This document shows positions 43,475-57,700 of a DNA stretch of 64,000 nucleotides, piece after piece. The position numbers and the translations under genes were made by a program. How positions within the stretch are numbered: position 1 is the first letter of the stretch; every line of letters begins with the position of its first letter. Source of the stretch: Nematopogon swammerdamellus (lineage: Eukaryota > Arthropoda > Insecta > Lepidoptera > Adelidae); contig OX336354.1 in assembly GCA_946902875.1 (NCBI GenBank), positions 7,165,247 to 7,229,246 on the forward strand, given 5' to 3'. The notes under the pieces were generated by a model that saw only the letters and a list, made by a program, of their open reading frames with translations, ran no database searches and had not been told where the DNA came from.

Positions 43475-46400
43475 GTACGTTTATTATTTACTAGCTTTTG
43501 CCTGCGGCCTCGCTCGCGTGAAATTCGTATTTAAAAAGAAGGAAGTAAGTAAGCCCGGTACCGATACCGTACCTTTATTTCGGCACATGGAACAATTTGG
43601 TTTGTATGAGAGCCACATCTTAGCGGAACCGGAACTGAATTTTATTTAGCCTATCCTGTGTCCCATATAATTATATGTGCGTGTACTAAGTTTCGTCGAA
43701 TTCGGATGTTCGGTTTAAGAGTTATGGAGGAACATACATACATACATACATACATACATACATACATACAGAAAAGATTCCTAAAAATCATCAATTTAGT
43801 TTTAGTATCATACATAGAGTCTACAAACGGAGTATTTCATAAAACAAAGTAACTTACTCCATGACCATACCTTACAGATTTATTATTAGTGCTAGCTTTT
43901 GCCCGCGGCTTAGATATATACACATATAGATAGAAAAGAAACTATATCTTGACTATAACTATACTTCGCTTGCACCTCGCAGCATGCACTGCAAATATTA
44001 AATTGAAATAGTGCATTTTTTTAAACTGCAATTTTGTAACATAATCTGGAAATTATATGAATGTGCTCGCGACTTAATAACTCGCGGTATAATATTCGCG
44101 CAAATAAAGATTCACCCAAGTGCAGGAACTGCGATGTGGTGTCAAGAGCGCAGATTTTATTCGGCATGGAGAGAAATCATGCAGATAATATTCGCAGTGC
44201 GTGCTAGACCTACGCATTTAGCGGTGCTGGAGTGAATTGTAATTTTGTGACGCTTAGTTTCCAGCTAGCCCAGCCAACCTTTAGGTTGTTTGATTGCAAA
44301 AAATAAATTAGGAAGATGCAAATGTGAGTCTTAATAACTAGGGTACAATCAATTACGCAGTACAGATGTTGTATCTCACGAAGTCTGTTTCGCTCTGATT
44401 GTAGTAGTGACATGTACTGATAAGCGCGCTTGTGTGTTGTTGTGTGCGTGGACCGCGTCGCGATCGTGACTGAGCGCTCTCGAGGTTCCGCACACTAAAA
44501 CAATGTGCACGTGCACGCCTGACAACATTCATAGCCAAACGGACTTCGCGAGATAGAATATCTGAACCTAGTAGGTGTATACTATGAGCCGAGCTAGGTG
44601 TGTTTGTCTTACTGTCAGAGTGAATGCAAGTTATTGCATCAGACTCGGATAATTGCATTGCAGAAGCGCTGCACGTGTACAAAGATAAGGAGGGAGCGAT
44701 GGAGCTGGTGCGTCGGTACAAGCAGGCAAGGTTCAAGACCTTCCGCAGCATGCAGGACGCGGTCGCGTTCGCTCTGCGGGGCGCAGACCCGGACCTCACC
44801 GACTCCAACACCACTACACGTGAGTTGAGAGAGTGAGATATGTTTGTTCACCGCCTGATATAAAAAGAAAATACAGTTTAGCATTTTATAGTTGTATTTC
44901 GCGAGGAGAGGTGTTTTTGGCTCTGCCCACTGCACCATTGATCCCTCGGCACTGCCAACCATGTTGGTTTACAAAAAAATTTAGTTTGTAACATCGAAAA
45001 ACACAAAACTAAAATTGGAAAACATTAAAACTAAATTGAGAACTCAAATATGGTTTTATGGAACTTGCTATGGTAGTCAAACATAGAATGTAAAAAACGA
45101 GTAGAAGTAGCGTGGTGACTTATTAGTAAGAAGACCTATGTAACCAAACATCTACTCACAAATAACATTTGTGAGTTGTGGTAACTCCAAGTTATAATTG
45201 TGGTAAATTAGACAAACTCTTAAATACTATATACGTACAGCTATTGTTTTGCATTGTAAAAAGTTAACGGTAATAATTTTATATTATATAATTCATTTTT
45301 ATTTTTTTATTTGTAATTAATAAAAAAGGTAGGAAATTGAAGTCTATTTTAGAATGGAGTAAGTTGCAGAACCTAATCGACCTGGATTGGGACTTCCAAA
45401 TAAATGAATCATCTTATAGATATTGTGGAAAGCACGTATTTGCTTGTACATCCAAGATATTATGAGCCACATTTCGATATTTGACACGCATGCTATCGTC
45501 GTAGATAATTTTGTGAATAAAACAAACAAAACGTGAAAAACATGTTATCTTTCAACAACAACTAAATATTTTGGTTTAATTCCATCTTATTTCAGCTGGT
45601 CTGTGTGAAAGTTTCGATTGTAAATTCCTGCTCTCTTTTCATAATGTATTTCATTCACCTCGAAACACTATTAACTACTGCATTTGATAAGAAAGCCCCA
45701 TGCCGTTTATTTTTTACGTTTCATCCAGGGCAACGACCTCCACTGATAATGCGACGTACACAAGTACCTACAGTCATACATACGAGTAACTCAAGGCTTA
45801 CGTCTGACCTGGTACATTATCATTCATTATCACACAATTCAAGGAATACAACTCTAATTGATTGTGTGAAATAGATCAATTTATTTAATTTACTACTTAG
45901 CCGACAGCTGATATGGCTGCTGACTTTCTGATACTGTCGCATGTTCTCAGATTTTCATACGTCTGTACGAGTTTCCTGTGTGGTATGTCTTGATATTATG
46001 GAGCATACGTCCCGCATGAATAATGCTGCTCTAATATAATGGATGTATAAAAAACTTGTCGTCCCCGACCATGTCATACATCATTCTTTGATTTTTCTTT
46101 ATTTTATGTTTATTTATGATATAATTGATTTTATTGTCGCAGTGATGGGCGAGAAGCCCTACCCGTTCAAGGGTCCCAGTCCGCAGGACATGGTGTCGCT
46201 GCGCAAGGCGATCGAGGCAGGCCTGGAGACGATGGTGCGTGACCGTATTTGGGAGAACCCTCGCTACCTGGTCAGCAGCGGCAACACACCGGCCATACTG
46301 CAGGTGAGGAAATTCAATGACCGTGAGCGTATTCGTATGAATCATGGGCGTAGTTAGCAATTACTTTATGCGTATGCAGCAATGACCGTGGGCATAGTTA

Positions 46401-49400
46401 GCGATGACTAGATGTATCCAGAATATGTGCAATAAGCGGCGGGTGGCCGAGTGGTTTGGGCATCGGCCTCTCATGCGAGAGGTCCGAGGTTCGAATCCAG
46501 GCGGCGTGTACCAATGAGTTTTTTCTGACAAAAAAATTTACGTGCATACCTACACCTGATGCTTCACCGTTCGGAACCGGTGTAAAACTGTAGGTCCCTT
46601 CCCTTGCCCCTTACTAGGTGGTAGGCTCAAATTGTAGCCGACTGGGTTTGTACCACCGTACTGGATGTAAGATGGCCGCATAGCAACCTCGGTTGCGTTC
46701 TCCTCTAGTCCAGTATAGCCAGCAATCCAGGGAAGTCTCCGGTATGGCACCTACCTTCTCGGAGGTGATATTGGCTGGCCGGTCTGCTTTGGCCCCTCCG
46801 ACACAGCCACCCATACCGGATTACATAAAAAAAATATTATAGATTACATTGTGGACGAAGTGGATGCAGGACTGTCCGCAGGTATGGGGATGCTGGAAAA
46901 CCAGACTGGGAAAGACCCAGACTGGAAATCGAGGAGGACTGGTGACACTGGAGAGGCAGACAAGCGAATGAATGGCTTAGCAAGCAGTGCCAGAAATACA
47001 TTGTTACGATGCGGAAAGGAAAGTCTGGATCAGCGATAAGGTCCTACATCTTTCTGGTCCGCACTGGAAGCATCATGCAGAGTTTGGATCGATAGAGAGA
47101 GGGAGGTCGAGCACGGGACTAGTTTTGCTCCAAATTCTAGTCAACGCAGACTAGCTGATGAGGGCTGGACGCGAGCGCTGGAGCGAGGGCTGGAGAGAGC
47201 AAAATTGCCTCGTACTCCATTGAAATCTTCTCCGACCTGCAGTGGGCCCGGATGTGTTCGCTGAAGCAGTGGTGTGCTGTCTTCTTAGTCTGCTTCAGTT
47301 GTAGCATCTTAGTTAAAAATTAGCAGTTCTTTCAAATTATTTTTAAATAAAATATTTGCATTCGCAGGAAGGGTCGCGGTACAACGCTCTGCACGTTAGT
47401 GCGAAGGCTCTCAATGCAGACATGTGCAACCTGATCCTCACGACGGTGGGCGACCCCGACTTCGTTCAAAGGCTGTACGGGATGGACGCCGACGCGGCCA
47501 CTTGTCGAGTGTGTTTCATTATTCTATTATTTATTTTAAATCAATAAGCCTGAATTTCACCACCTCCTCCTCCACCACTCACTGCATTAAGTCTGGTGAA
47601 CACCAGTAGAGACATATCAAAATTCAAACTATGGCACATCCGTAAATTAGAAACAATTCATCTTAGGGTGTCGGTGGTTCACATGCGCTTGCAAATTATC
47701 TGAAGTGAATTTCTTTCATCGTTGGCTGCTTGCTCACTAGAAGATAGCGGCATGACATCAGTGGAGATAAAAATGTATGAAATGCAGTGACGGTACGACG
47801 TTACCCTCGCCGGTCAGGGTAAAAGCCGTTCATATGCTGTACTGTGGGCTGACATCACGGATGTTGTAGGTGATGTAGACAACCTTGATAGATTCCTTTA
47901 AAAAAAAAAGTTTTCTTAAGTTACCATTGGGTTGCCGTTGTAATGTCAGTACAGCTCAGCTTGAATTGTGAAGCTCGCTGGACGTTGAACTCTTCGAAGA
48001 GAAAAAACAGAAATTCGAATAAAAATGTTTCTACAGGAATGTAACATTAGAAATCACTCCACTGCTACAGGAATTTGCATCGCTACTGGTGGACCGCTAC
48101 CTCAACACTCCCGACAAGGGGCTGAACGAGACGCCGCTGCACTTCGCGGCCAAGTTCGGTGCGGTGGAGGTGGTGGACGTGCTCACCTCGTTCCCGCAGT
48201 GCAACAAGCAAGCTGTCAACAAGTACGGCGAGCAGCCTAAGGACGTGAGTACACAGTTCGAACTCTGGCCTTCTGGGATGGGAGTCTGTCGTCTGGAGAC
48301 CTTCGCAACAGTCAAACAAATGAGTGGCGCTGCCAAGGCTCCAAATCCACTATACAATAATATGGTTTGTACTTTGGCTTACGATGTTGAATTCTTTGCA
48401 CAGATAATATGCAAGCGCAACCCTGGCAAGGACTCGATGGGTGCAGAGAAGATCCTGAGGATGCTGGGGGAGCGGTACTACGTGCCCGTGTTCCACTCAG
48501 AGGACGACAGCAGGCAGCCGACTATCGGCAACATCTTCACACCTACTGCCGCGGTAATTCATAATTTATTAGTTTCATAATGTATGAATTTACTAGTATT
48601 TTTTATTATTTCCAACAATTTGTATGGGTAAATATTGTTCACTCCGGTGAAGGGAAACATTGTGAGGAACTTTTACACTAACAAAACCAAAGTGCTGTTA
48701 CACACCGGAAGTCTGTTCTCTGAACCGCAAAGAAATCAAATGCCCTGCGTACATGCAATTTTGAATTATGTACGGAACTAAAACTTGCAAAGTAAATTTT
48801 ATTAATGAAAGACTTGGGTACTGACACACTAAATTTGTTAATGTTAAACTGGAAATGAACAATATCTTGATGTTTCAGGATGTAAACGTGGACCCTCTGA
48901 GCCCGCGTCTCGAGATTCGCGCGTTCGCCGGTCCAATGGAGGCGAGTGATGCGATGCAGTTCCGCCGCAAGTGGAAGACACCGCCGCGCGTGCCCGCCTC
49001 CCCCGCCCCCGCGCACGCCCGCGCGCGCAGCCTCCTCGCACCGCCCGCCTTCCGACTCAACGAGATCAGCAAGGGCCTCGAGAGCGTGGGCAGGTCCGTT
49101 ACTTGTTGAAATGACTTAATAACTGTGTGTGTCTTGTTTTGGAGCGTTCTCTGCATCTGCATGATGATGACTGCGATGCAGAAGGCGGAATTAGTGCAGA
49201 ATACAATTTCTTACCTTCAGTATGATAAACAACAGTTTAGTCAGTGAATACCCATTCACATACATGGTCCTTCACTGAAGTGACTTCGAAAAACTATTTG
49301 GTGTACACCTGCAATTCGGACCACAATCATGACAAGCCGGTGCTTTTATTGGGCTACCGAACATCACGAGGTATACCCACGGAGTCGAATCCTTTTTATT

Positions 49401-52400
49401 GCAATTCCCTTTGTTTGTCAAGAGTTTTTTCTGACGAAAAAATTTACGTGCATACATCTGCTGCTTCACCGTTCGGAACCGGTGTAAAACTGTAGGTCCC
49501 TTCCCTTGCCCCTTACTAGGTGGTAGGCTCAAATTGTGGCCGACTGGGTTGGTACCACCGTACTGGATGTAAGATGGCCGCATAGCAGCCTCGGTTGTGT
49601 TCTCCTCTAGTCCAGTATAGCCAGCAATCCAGGGAAGTCTCCGGTATGGCACCTACCTTCTCGGAGGTGATATTGGCTGGTCGGAGCATGCGCTTTAGCC
49701 CCTCCAACTCAGCCACCCATAACGGATTACATAAAAAAGTTCTCCAACTTCATATGTATAATTCTGATATTTCGTCACAGAAACTTGGCTGAAGAAATGA
49801 ACGTGGGATGGAAGGAGTACTGGCCCTTCCTCGACACCTTCACCGACTTCCGAACGCCCGAAGGTCTCGCTCTGCTCGAGAATTACCTAAGTAATGAATA
49901 CCAGGCGGCGTACTCGCTAGCTGTCAACAACAGCGCACTCACTCCCTTCTACTCGCACCTACTTCATGGCTCGCCGGAGGATCCATCAAAGATCGCGAAC
50001 GTCAGTTCGACTCCTATCAGGGACAATCCGTTGACTCCGATATCAGATCTGTGCGTTGCTCTGAAAGGTTGTTCCATCGCATCCAACAATGTAAAGCCGA
50101 GTAGATTCCGAGAAGGTCTCGCTCTCAGCAGAGCTCGAAGGCTAAGCCTCAAGTCCTGTCACGACACAAACGGAGATCACGCTCCGCTCGCTAACCACAT
50201 GGTGAGCCAACTGATGTGTATAGAACGGACCTGTCAGGTGTTCGCCAAACGGATAGCGGACGCCTTGAATATGTCGTTATCCGCGGAGCCGGACGTCGTG
50301 GGAGAATCTCTAAAATCGGAGGCGAAACACCTTCAGCATACAATCTACAGCTACATGGATGACGATAGATTTAAAACGATAGACTTTGCTCTCATTCATT
50401 CGCGATTGGCGCAGCTCGTTGTTTTAAAACTCCAGCAGCACACGAATGAGTTAGACGACGTAAATGTGCTCGTCGAGTTTTTGAGTAAGCTAAGATGTCC
50501 GAACGACGATATATTCAGTTCGGACGAAGATCGTAAGACGTCGTATCGTTACTCGAGTAGGAGTAAAAAGGTACATGCAGAGGTGGATTCGCATGTGCGT
50601 TGTCTCGCGAGCTTTATATCCGAGGAGTTGACGGAGGCGGGGAGCCTGCGGGGTCCGTCGGCGACGCAGGAGGAGTGCGTGGCGGTGTGGGGGACGGCGT
50701 CTAAGTGTACTTGCGAGTGGGCGAGGGACAACTTCGAGCGCGGCAACAAGAGGAGCGCCAGCTTTAGAAGAAATCGCCGGTCGATACTGTCGACCAGTCC
50801 GCAGAATGAGTTCGTTAAGCAGCTCATGTTCGATCATGAAATTGGTAAGTTATCATTTTGTTTTGCCAACTTTTGAAATTTTCTGTTGCGATACAGTATC
50901 TTTTCAAAATTCAAGTCAAATTTAAAAAGTCTCTAAAGCATTTTCATAATTAAAAAAATGCTGGGTCAAAAAGTGCTTGCTTTAGCTCCATTTTTGGATC
51001 TGATTACATGAAGTCACGCTAAGTAAAAGTAATGAAAAATTCGAAAAGTATTTTTACGCTTTTAACTTTGATCCACATGTTCAATGACATAAGTTTGCAA
51101 CTCGGACAGAGCTAGTTAGCTGCCGGTGTGTAGTTGGGAGTAAGCTGTGCTCAATACTCACACACGGTTTCCACCGGCACTGTTACGAGTGCTATACTCC
51201 TACCCTATTGCTTGTTAACAGATGGCACTATGAAGGGCGAAATGAACTGCATGTCGGCATGGGGCGATCCCGCACACACTCTCATCAGCATCAATGTCGA
51301 CAAGTGTCAGGTGCTGCCCTCTAATGAGGTTAGCATATGTTTTGATTACATACTGGTTGTAGGTTGGTCTAGGTCATTGATTTTATAACCCTGTCGGGAC
51401 AGATAGACCACTCCATATAAAAAATTTGGTAACGTTGTAAATCGTAAAACCAACAGAGGGCGTTAATAATTTTTCTTGATGTTGTCGTAAAACAAACAGG
51501 TGGCGTTAATGTTTGTTAATACTTCTATACTAAGGGCGCTATCTAGTTGAAATACAACAGTATCTAGGTACCTTTAATTGCCACTAGGCTGTAGAATTAC
51601 TGCTACTAGACAAAAGATGGCGCTTTCATTTATATTTATTTTTCATTTAACTTCTATTTTTCATTTAGCTTTCATTTAACATTATTAATGTAAATTCCAA
51701 AATTTTTAATTATATTTGAATAATAAAATTATGACAATTTACAATTAAACTAACACTTCTTATCAAATTAAATAAAATAAAAAAATGTTTTGAAAATAAT
51801 TTGGTATACGGAACAAAATATTATTATGATTGTAATTTCCTGTTTGTGCGCTTTTAATAGATAGATCCACAGAGCACGGAATACCCCCGCGCGCGCGCGC
51901 GCGGTATTCCGTGCTCTGTGGATAGAACGTATTTATTTAGTTGAACACTCAGAGGAAGTTGAACAGTTAAACAAATACTCGTCACTCTTCATTCTAATAA
52001 TGTCAGCATTGTAGGTAAAAAAAAAAAATATGAAAACTGCCTTAAAAAATTTATGAAATTAAAAAAATCGAACCCTAGAGTTGAAGGCGGTGCTAAAGAA
52101 GGCTACACAAAACACAAATCACAAAGGATATCATCCACGCATGTTTTCTTTCATGTATCATTTTTGCTTGCTTTAGCACCGCCTTCAACTCTAGGGTTCG
52201 ATTTTTTTTATTTCATACATTTTTGAAGGCGGTTTTTATATATTTTTTTAAATAGTTTTTTATTTCACAGTTTTTTTTTGGAATTTTTTGCTATTAATGT
52301 ACTCGGCGGAATCGCTCGACCTTCGGCCTCGCGATTCCGCCTCGCTTTCCAATCTGATCTCGACCAAATTAAAATGGAACCACCTCATGGTTATCCCCTT

Positions 52401-54709
52401 TCAAAAAAAAAAAAAAAAGAATTTTCAAAATCGGCCCACAAAGGGTGGGTTTAATGTCTTTGGCCCACAATAATTGACGGAGTAATCGCGTAACAAACAT
52501 CCAAAAAAAGAAAACATACCGTCGAATTGAGAATCTCCTAGGTCTAAAGTAAATTGCTCGTGAAGACAAATTCAACGAGCCCAAACACGATGGGTTTATC
52601 ATGTGTAGTTTAGGAGTTCCTATGGCCACCTTCCGTCTCCGTCATCAGACCAGCTCGATGGTACTCGTACTCGTATTATAATATATTAAGCGCATCTGGC
52701 CGGTCGGAAAAGATTTCAAATTTAGAATATTCATGAAACAAGGGTCCGAATATGAATGACAATATCGATTCATGTATTTCAATACAATGACAGAGAAAAT
52801 TTCAAAATATTAGGTTATATATTTATATAGGTATATTATATTACTACTATTATATTATATTAATTACTATTACATTATATACTATATTAGGTTATAGGTT
52901 ATATTATATATATTAGGTATTATATTTAATACTTTTTAGTTCTAGTTTATTTTTTTTTAAGTCGGTTTTATATTTTTAAAACAATATTACATAAAAAAAC
53001 AATAATCGAAATCGAATAATCGAAATCGGTTGAAGTGGTACAGAATTATTTGCCATGTGTCAAACTGCAAATTGCTGAAAAAGTCCACATCACAAAAGTT
53101 TTGCTGAAGGTAACCACACACCAATAGTATTTTGTTGCTTTTTCATAAACCGCTCAATCAATTTCAATAAAATTTCAATGGGAGCACCTCTGAAGTATGA
53201 CCTACCAAACAAAAAAAGAATTTTCAAAATCAGCCCACAATTAACACTTGAACGCCATACGACCCACCGGTGGGCCTAGCGTACTTTTCCGTTCGGGCCA
53301 AGCCAAACTCATTATATCCGTAATTTTCATCAACTTGAGATTTTCATCACAAAGTTTATAAAATGCGGTAATTTGTAAGGAAAATAAAAATTTGCGACTT
53401 TTACCGTCTAATTTTCGAGATATAGCAAAAGGCTCACGGGTGGATCGTGTGGCCTCCTATGAAGGATTTGTATTTTTCTGTTGGCTGGGGCCGCGGGGTC
53501 ACGCCGCGGCCCACCCGTTGCGCGCGCGCCGCGGACGCAGCGATCAATCCCGGTCCGGCTGCGTCGACAATTGAGGATGTTTTACGCTTTTCTCGCCAAA
53601 AATGGATTATTTTGAAGATTTCGAGTTAACACAAGAAGCGCTAACGCAGTTAGAAAACATCGAGATAGATCTTCTGAACCGTAGTTTCGGAATAGATTCT
53701 ATGAAGACGTAGTTCAACCAACGAAAAGAAGATGCTGTCGAATTCTTTTGTCGGAGAGTGAGGATAGCGACGATGAAATGCGTATAGAAAGACGGAAGAG
53801 AATGAAACACACTCTGGAAAGGAAAGAGGGATTGGCCAGAAAAGTGAGAAGAACATGTCACCAATGTTATGCAAAGAACGTACCAATAATGGGTAGCAAA
53901 CAGGCTAAAACCAAGTCGAAAAAAGTATCCACTTATTGCCAAAGCAGCCCAACTAAACCATTCCTTTGTTTGCCTTGTTTTAACAAGACTCACGGATAAT
54001 TCTTTATTGTTTATGGTTAAGAGCCAAAGGGTTAAGATGATTATTTTAAATACTGAAGTGTCATAATGTTGTGATTGTTCAATTTCATAAATATTTTCTT
54101 TTGTTCAATTTCATAAATTATTTTCGTAATAAATAATGTCTTCTTATTTGGTAATGAAGAAAATATTATGTTCATTTTTATTTTGACGAATATTTTCTTA
54201 TTATTTTCTGGTTTTATTAATTCTATTAATAAAAATATTATTTTCTACCTTATCGTTAAGAGCGGCCCTAGCATCGTTACAATTAACTTAATAAAAAACT
54301 ACAAGTTTCTATTGGATTTGAAAACCACGCCGTCCGCTTCGACTACAAGGCCATGCGGCTCACTTCCATATTGGCTTTGTAGCTGCGCTCTGTGGCTTGT
54401 AGGAAGCGTTTACGTAGGACCTCTCACGCGGCTCACCGGTGACCCCCATGACCTGAATAGTTCAGTAAGGAAAGGCTCACCGGTGAGCGGTGAGCCCCGT
54501 GGCCCAAACGGAAATACTGGATTTTTCATGTGGCGTTGAACGTGTAAGATTGTAATTTCCTGTTTGCGGTTTTACTCCGGTCCAAAGAGTTTACAAACTC
54601 TTTGGTTGTACCTAGCTCCGCTTATTTGTTGTTATATCCGCTATAGTAACACATATTCTGTGAAAATTTCAACGGGCTTCCTATTACGGTTCAAGAGATA
54701 CAGCCCTCG

Positions 54710-54740
<31 letters not shown>

Positions 54741-57700
54741 TGCGGAGGCTTAGTAATAGGCTTCCGTACAGGGATACGGAAACCTAAAAATAAGGGGTGA
54801 AATAGGGGTGAAAGTTTTTGTATGGGGAATCCATGATTTCTCTAGGTAAGGATATGAAAATTTATTATCTAGGCTTTTGGCACAGATTACTCAATAGTTA
54901 CTGCTTTTGGTAAGAAATCATGAATAATGGTCAGGAAGAGGAAGGGGGAGAGAAAAGAAGGGGGAGTGGGTGGGAGGTACGTTTGTCAGCCTCGGTAGCT
55001 CAGTGGTGCAGGCAACCCTGGGCGCGGTCAACACTTGGATGGGTGACCGCTCGACCATTGGAGGCTGACCGTGGTTCGGATTCCACGTAAAACTGTAGCA
55101 CCCTTCCCTTCTTACCTTACTAGGGTTGGTACCACCGCACTGAATAAAACGTATGTCGAAACGGCTATGTAAATCAAAGAGATTTGATGTAAATAGTAAT
55201 TTTTTTCGTTTTTATCCGTCCAGTTCAGTATAGCCGGCACGACATGTCCGACATCACGGATGTTGTAGGTGATGTATCCAACCATGTCAGTTTCCATAAA
55301 AAAAAGAAGAAGAGGAGGAGAGGTATGGAGGGAGGAAGGGTTAGTGAATGAGGGCAGGTGTGGGGGAGGGAGGTAGTAGAGGGAACGAGGAGGAATGGAT
55401 ATCGAGGGAGTGAGAGGTTGGAAGGGGGAAGGGGCGGGGTAAGAGGGGGTTGCGGACAGGATGAGGGGTAGTAGGGGAGGAATGGAATGCGAGGGTGATG
55501 GGAAGGAGGGGCGGCATGAGGGGAGGAAGGGAAGTAGGGAGAGAGGGAGGGAATGGGCGAAAGGGAAGGTGGCAAAGAGGGGGTCCGTGAAGGGTGAGGG
55601 GAAGGAGGGGAGGAAGGCGGGATCGAGGAGAGAAGACAGGGAGAGAGGTGAGTGAGAGATGGGCGAGGAAGGAATCCCTTCCTTCCTCCCGAAAAAGATA
55701 GAGAATATAAGAGAAGCGATGGTTTATTATCAATTTTGCATTTAAATCAGATTTACTATTTTTTTATTTTATTCGTCGTCGTCAAAGAGATTTTATGTAC
55801 ATACATACATACATACATGATACGTCATTGGTCGTCGTCGGTAAAATCTACAATTTTATATAAAGTACTCGTATCATTGACTTATATATTCTGTAAAGTA
55901 TAACACAAATACATTAAACCCACCCTCTTTTAATCTCTTTGGTATAACACCACCAGCAGCATCGTAGATGGAAAAAATAGCCCTGGACTCAACTTTTTTT
56001 AATTCGGTGCCTGGACTCCGTACTTCATACTCAAAGACATTTTGTTTATACTTCAACCAAAGAGATTAAAAGTAATGTCTTTGACTTCAACTATTAATTA
56101 CCAAAGAAGAGGGTGGGTTTAATGTCTTTGACTATTACTAAAACGAGACACCGCGATTATGGTAGTGTGCGTATCGCGTGAATACAGAACCGACCGTCTC
56201 AAGAGATCGCATCGATATTGTGTCATCCTTTTTCCACGCGCAGTAACCCGTATCGCTTGCCTGCACGCTCCACGCAAACATTTGCGTGTTCCAAAACAAG
56301 CGAACGTCGCGCGTCGATCGATAAATTTCCGCAACAGCTAAAAACTATGGAGGTGGCTTTTTACTTTCGAGCGACTGTAAGGAGAAAGGAAGTATTGTGA
56401 TCGTCCAAAATGTCGAAGTTGAGAATGCGACTGATTTTTTTTTTTTTTTTATTGAAACTGGCACGGTTGGCTACATCACCTACAACATCCGTGATGCCCA
56501 TAACACCGGGTGAACTTGGTGCCACGTCAGTGCTTCCCTTCGGTCGTGCCGGCTACACTGAACTGGACGGAAAACACAAACTATTTACATAGCCGTTTGG
56601 ACCGACCTTTCATTCAGTGCGGTGGTACCAACCCGGGCGGGTTAAACCCTACCACCTAGTAATATAAGAAGGGGGTCATATCCCTTAGTCGCCTTTTACG
56701 ACATACACGGGGAGAGATTCAGTGGGGCCATTCTTTTAAAGTACCGGCCCCACACAGTACAGATTTGGGCTATATATCTGTCAACGATCCCAAAAAAGTG
56801 GTTTTGAGAAACATGTATGTGTGTGTGTGTGTGTATGTGTGTGTGTCCGTCCAGCGACCTTGTGCCTAAACTGCTCAACCGATTTCGTTCAAAATTCGTA
56901 TTTAGTAGTTTGAAATGATAATCTAGGGGTAAATTTTTTTACTTTTTCAAAATTCGAAAAAATAAGGGTAGCCGTCATACAAATTTGTCTATGGCAATGT
57001 GTCCAGCGACGTTGCGCCTCAACCGCTCAACCGATTTCGTTGAAAATTCATATTTAGTAGTTTGAAACGATTATCTAGGGGTACCTTTTTTAATTTTTTT
57101 TTATTTAAAAAAATAAGGGTAGCTGTCATACAAATTATTTCGATGAGGTCGATTTTCTTATAAATGGCTAACGATTTTTATTATTATTATTATATTTAAT
57201 CCATCGTGTTTGTTTCCGTTTTCAAAGGTGGTGAGGTAAAAAAATATAATTTTAAAGAAGGTATCTCCACTTTATCCTAACCGCACGCGCGTATTTGAAT
57301 TGCACGCAGGTTTGGTTGGTGGGTATTTGGCAACTAAAAATATAATAAGAAATAGGCATGCCATCTATAGACAAATAGGACAACTTAACTTTGGTCTGAC
57401 ATCTATGATGCAGAAGCGGCGAAATTATACATTTTATCCGCCAAGCTCACGGACTGACAAAACATGAAAATATTTATTGGAAAAATTATGAAAACCTTAA
57501 AATACACTATTTTGAAATTTTTACTTAATATAAAATAATCTTTAAATTTAACTATGCTGTTCCCACTTAGCATCGTTCTATAATTAGCAGATTTAAAAAT
57601 ATAATAAATTATTTAATTCAAATTCGATACTCCTGGCGCCATCTTAGGACATAATTGAAGACTAATTTCATGTTACCTTTAAAACATCGCTGACGGTACA

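Noticed and set aside
43732..43769. CRISPR-like array from regular CATA units
   Set aside because: A simple 4 bp microsatellite in a eukaryotic intron; no spacers.
46436..46508. A tRNA gene at gcggcgggtggccgagtggt
   Set aside because: It is continuous with a repeated body and A tail that recur at 49421, so it is the head of a SINE.
46550..46814. Minus-strand proteins beginning MPYRRLPWIAGYTGLEEN, repeated at 49272-49652
   Set aside because: Both are the reverse strand of SINE-B; the repetition comes from the SINE, not from a gene family.
48025..48070. Alternative acceptor tttctacag at about 48036 for ANKLE2 exon 5
   Set aside because: It would add 34 nt and shift the frame away from LLVDRYLNTPD; the acceptor at 48070 keeps it.
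55225..55733. Pro/Ser/Leu-rich minus-strand proteins of 116 and 130 residues
   Set aside because: Translation of a polypurine tract; no start context, splice sites or domains.
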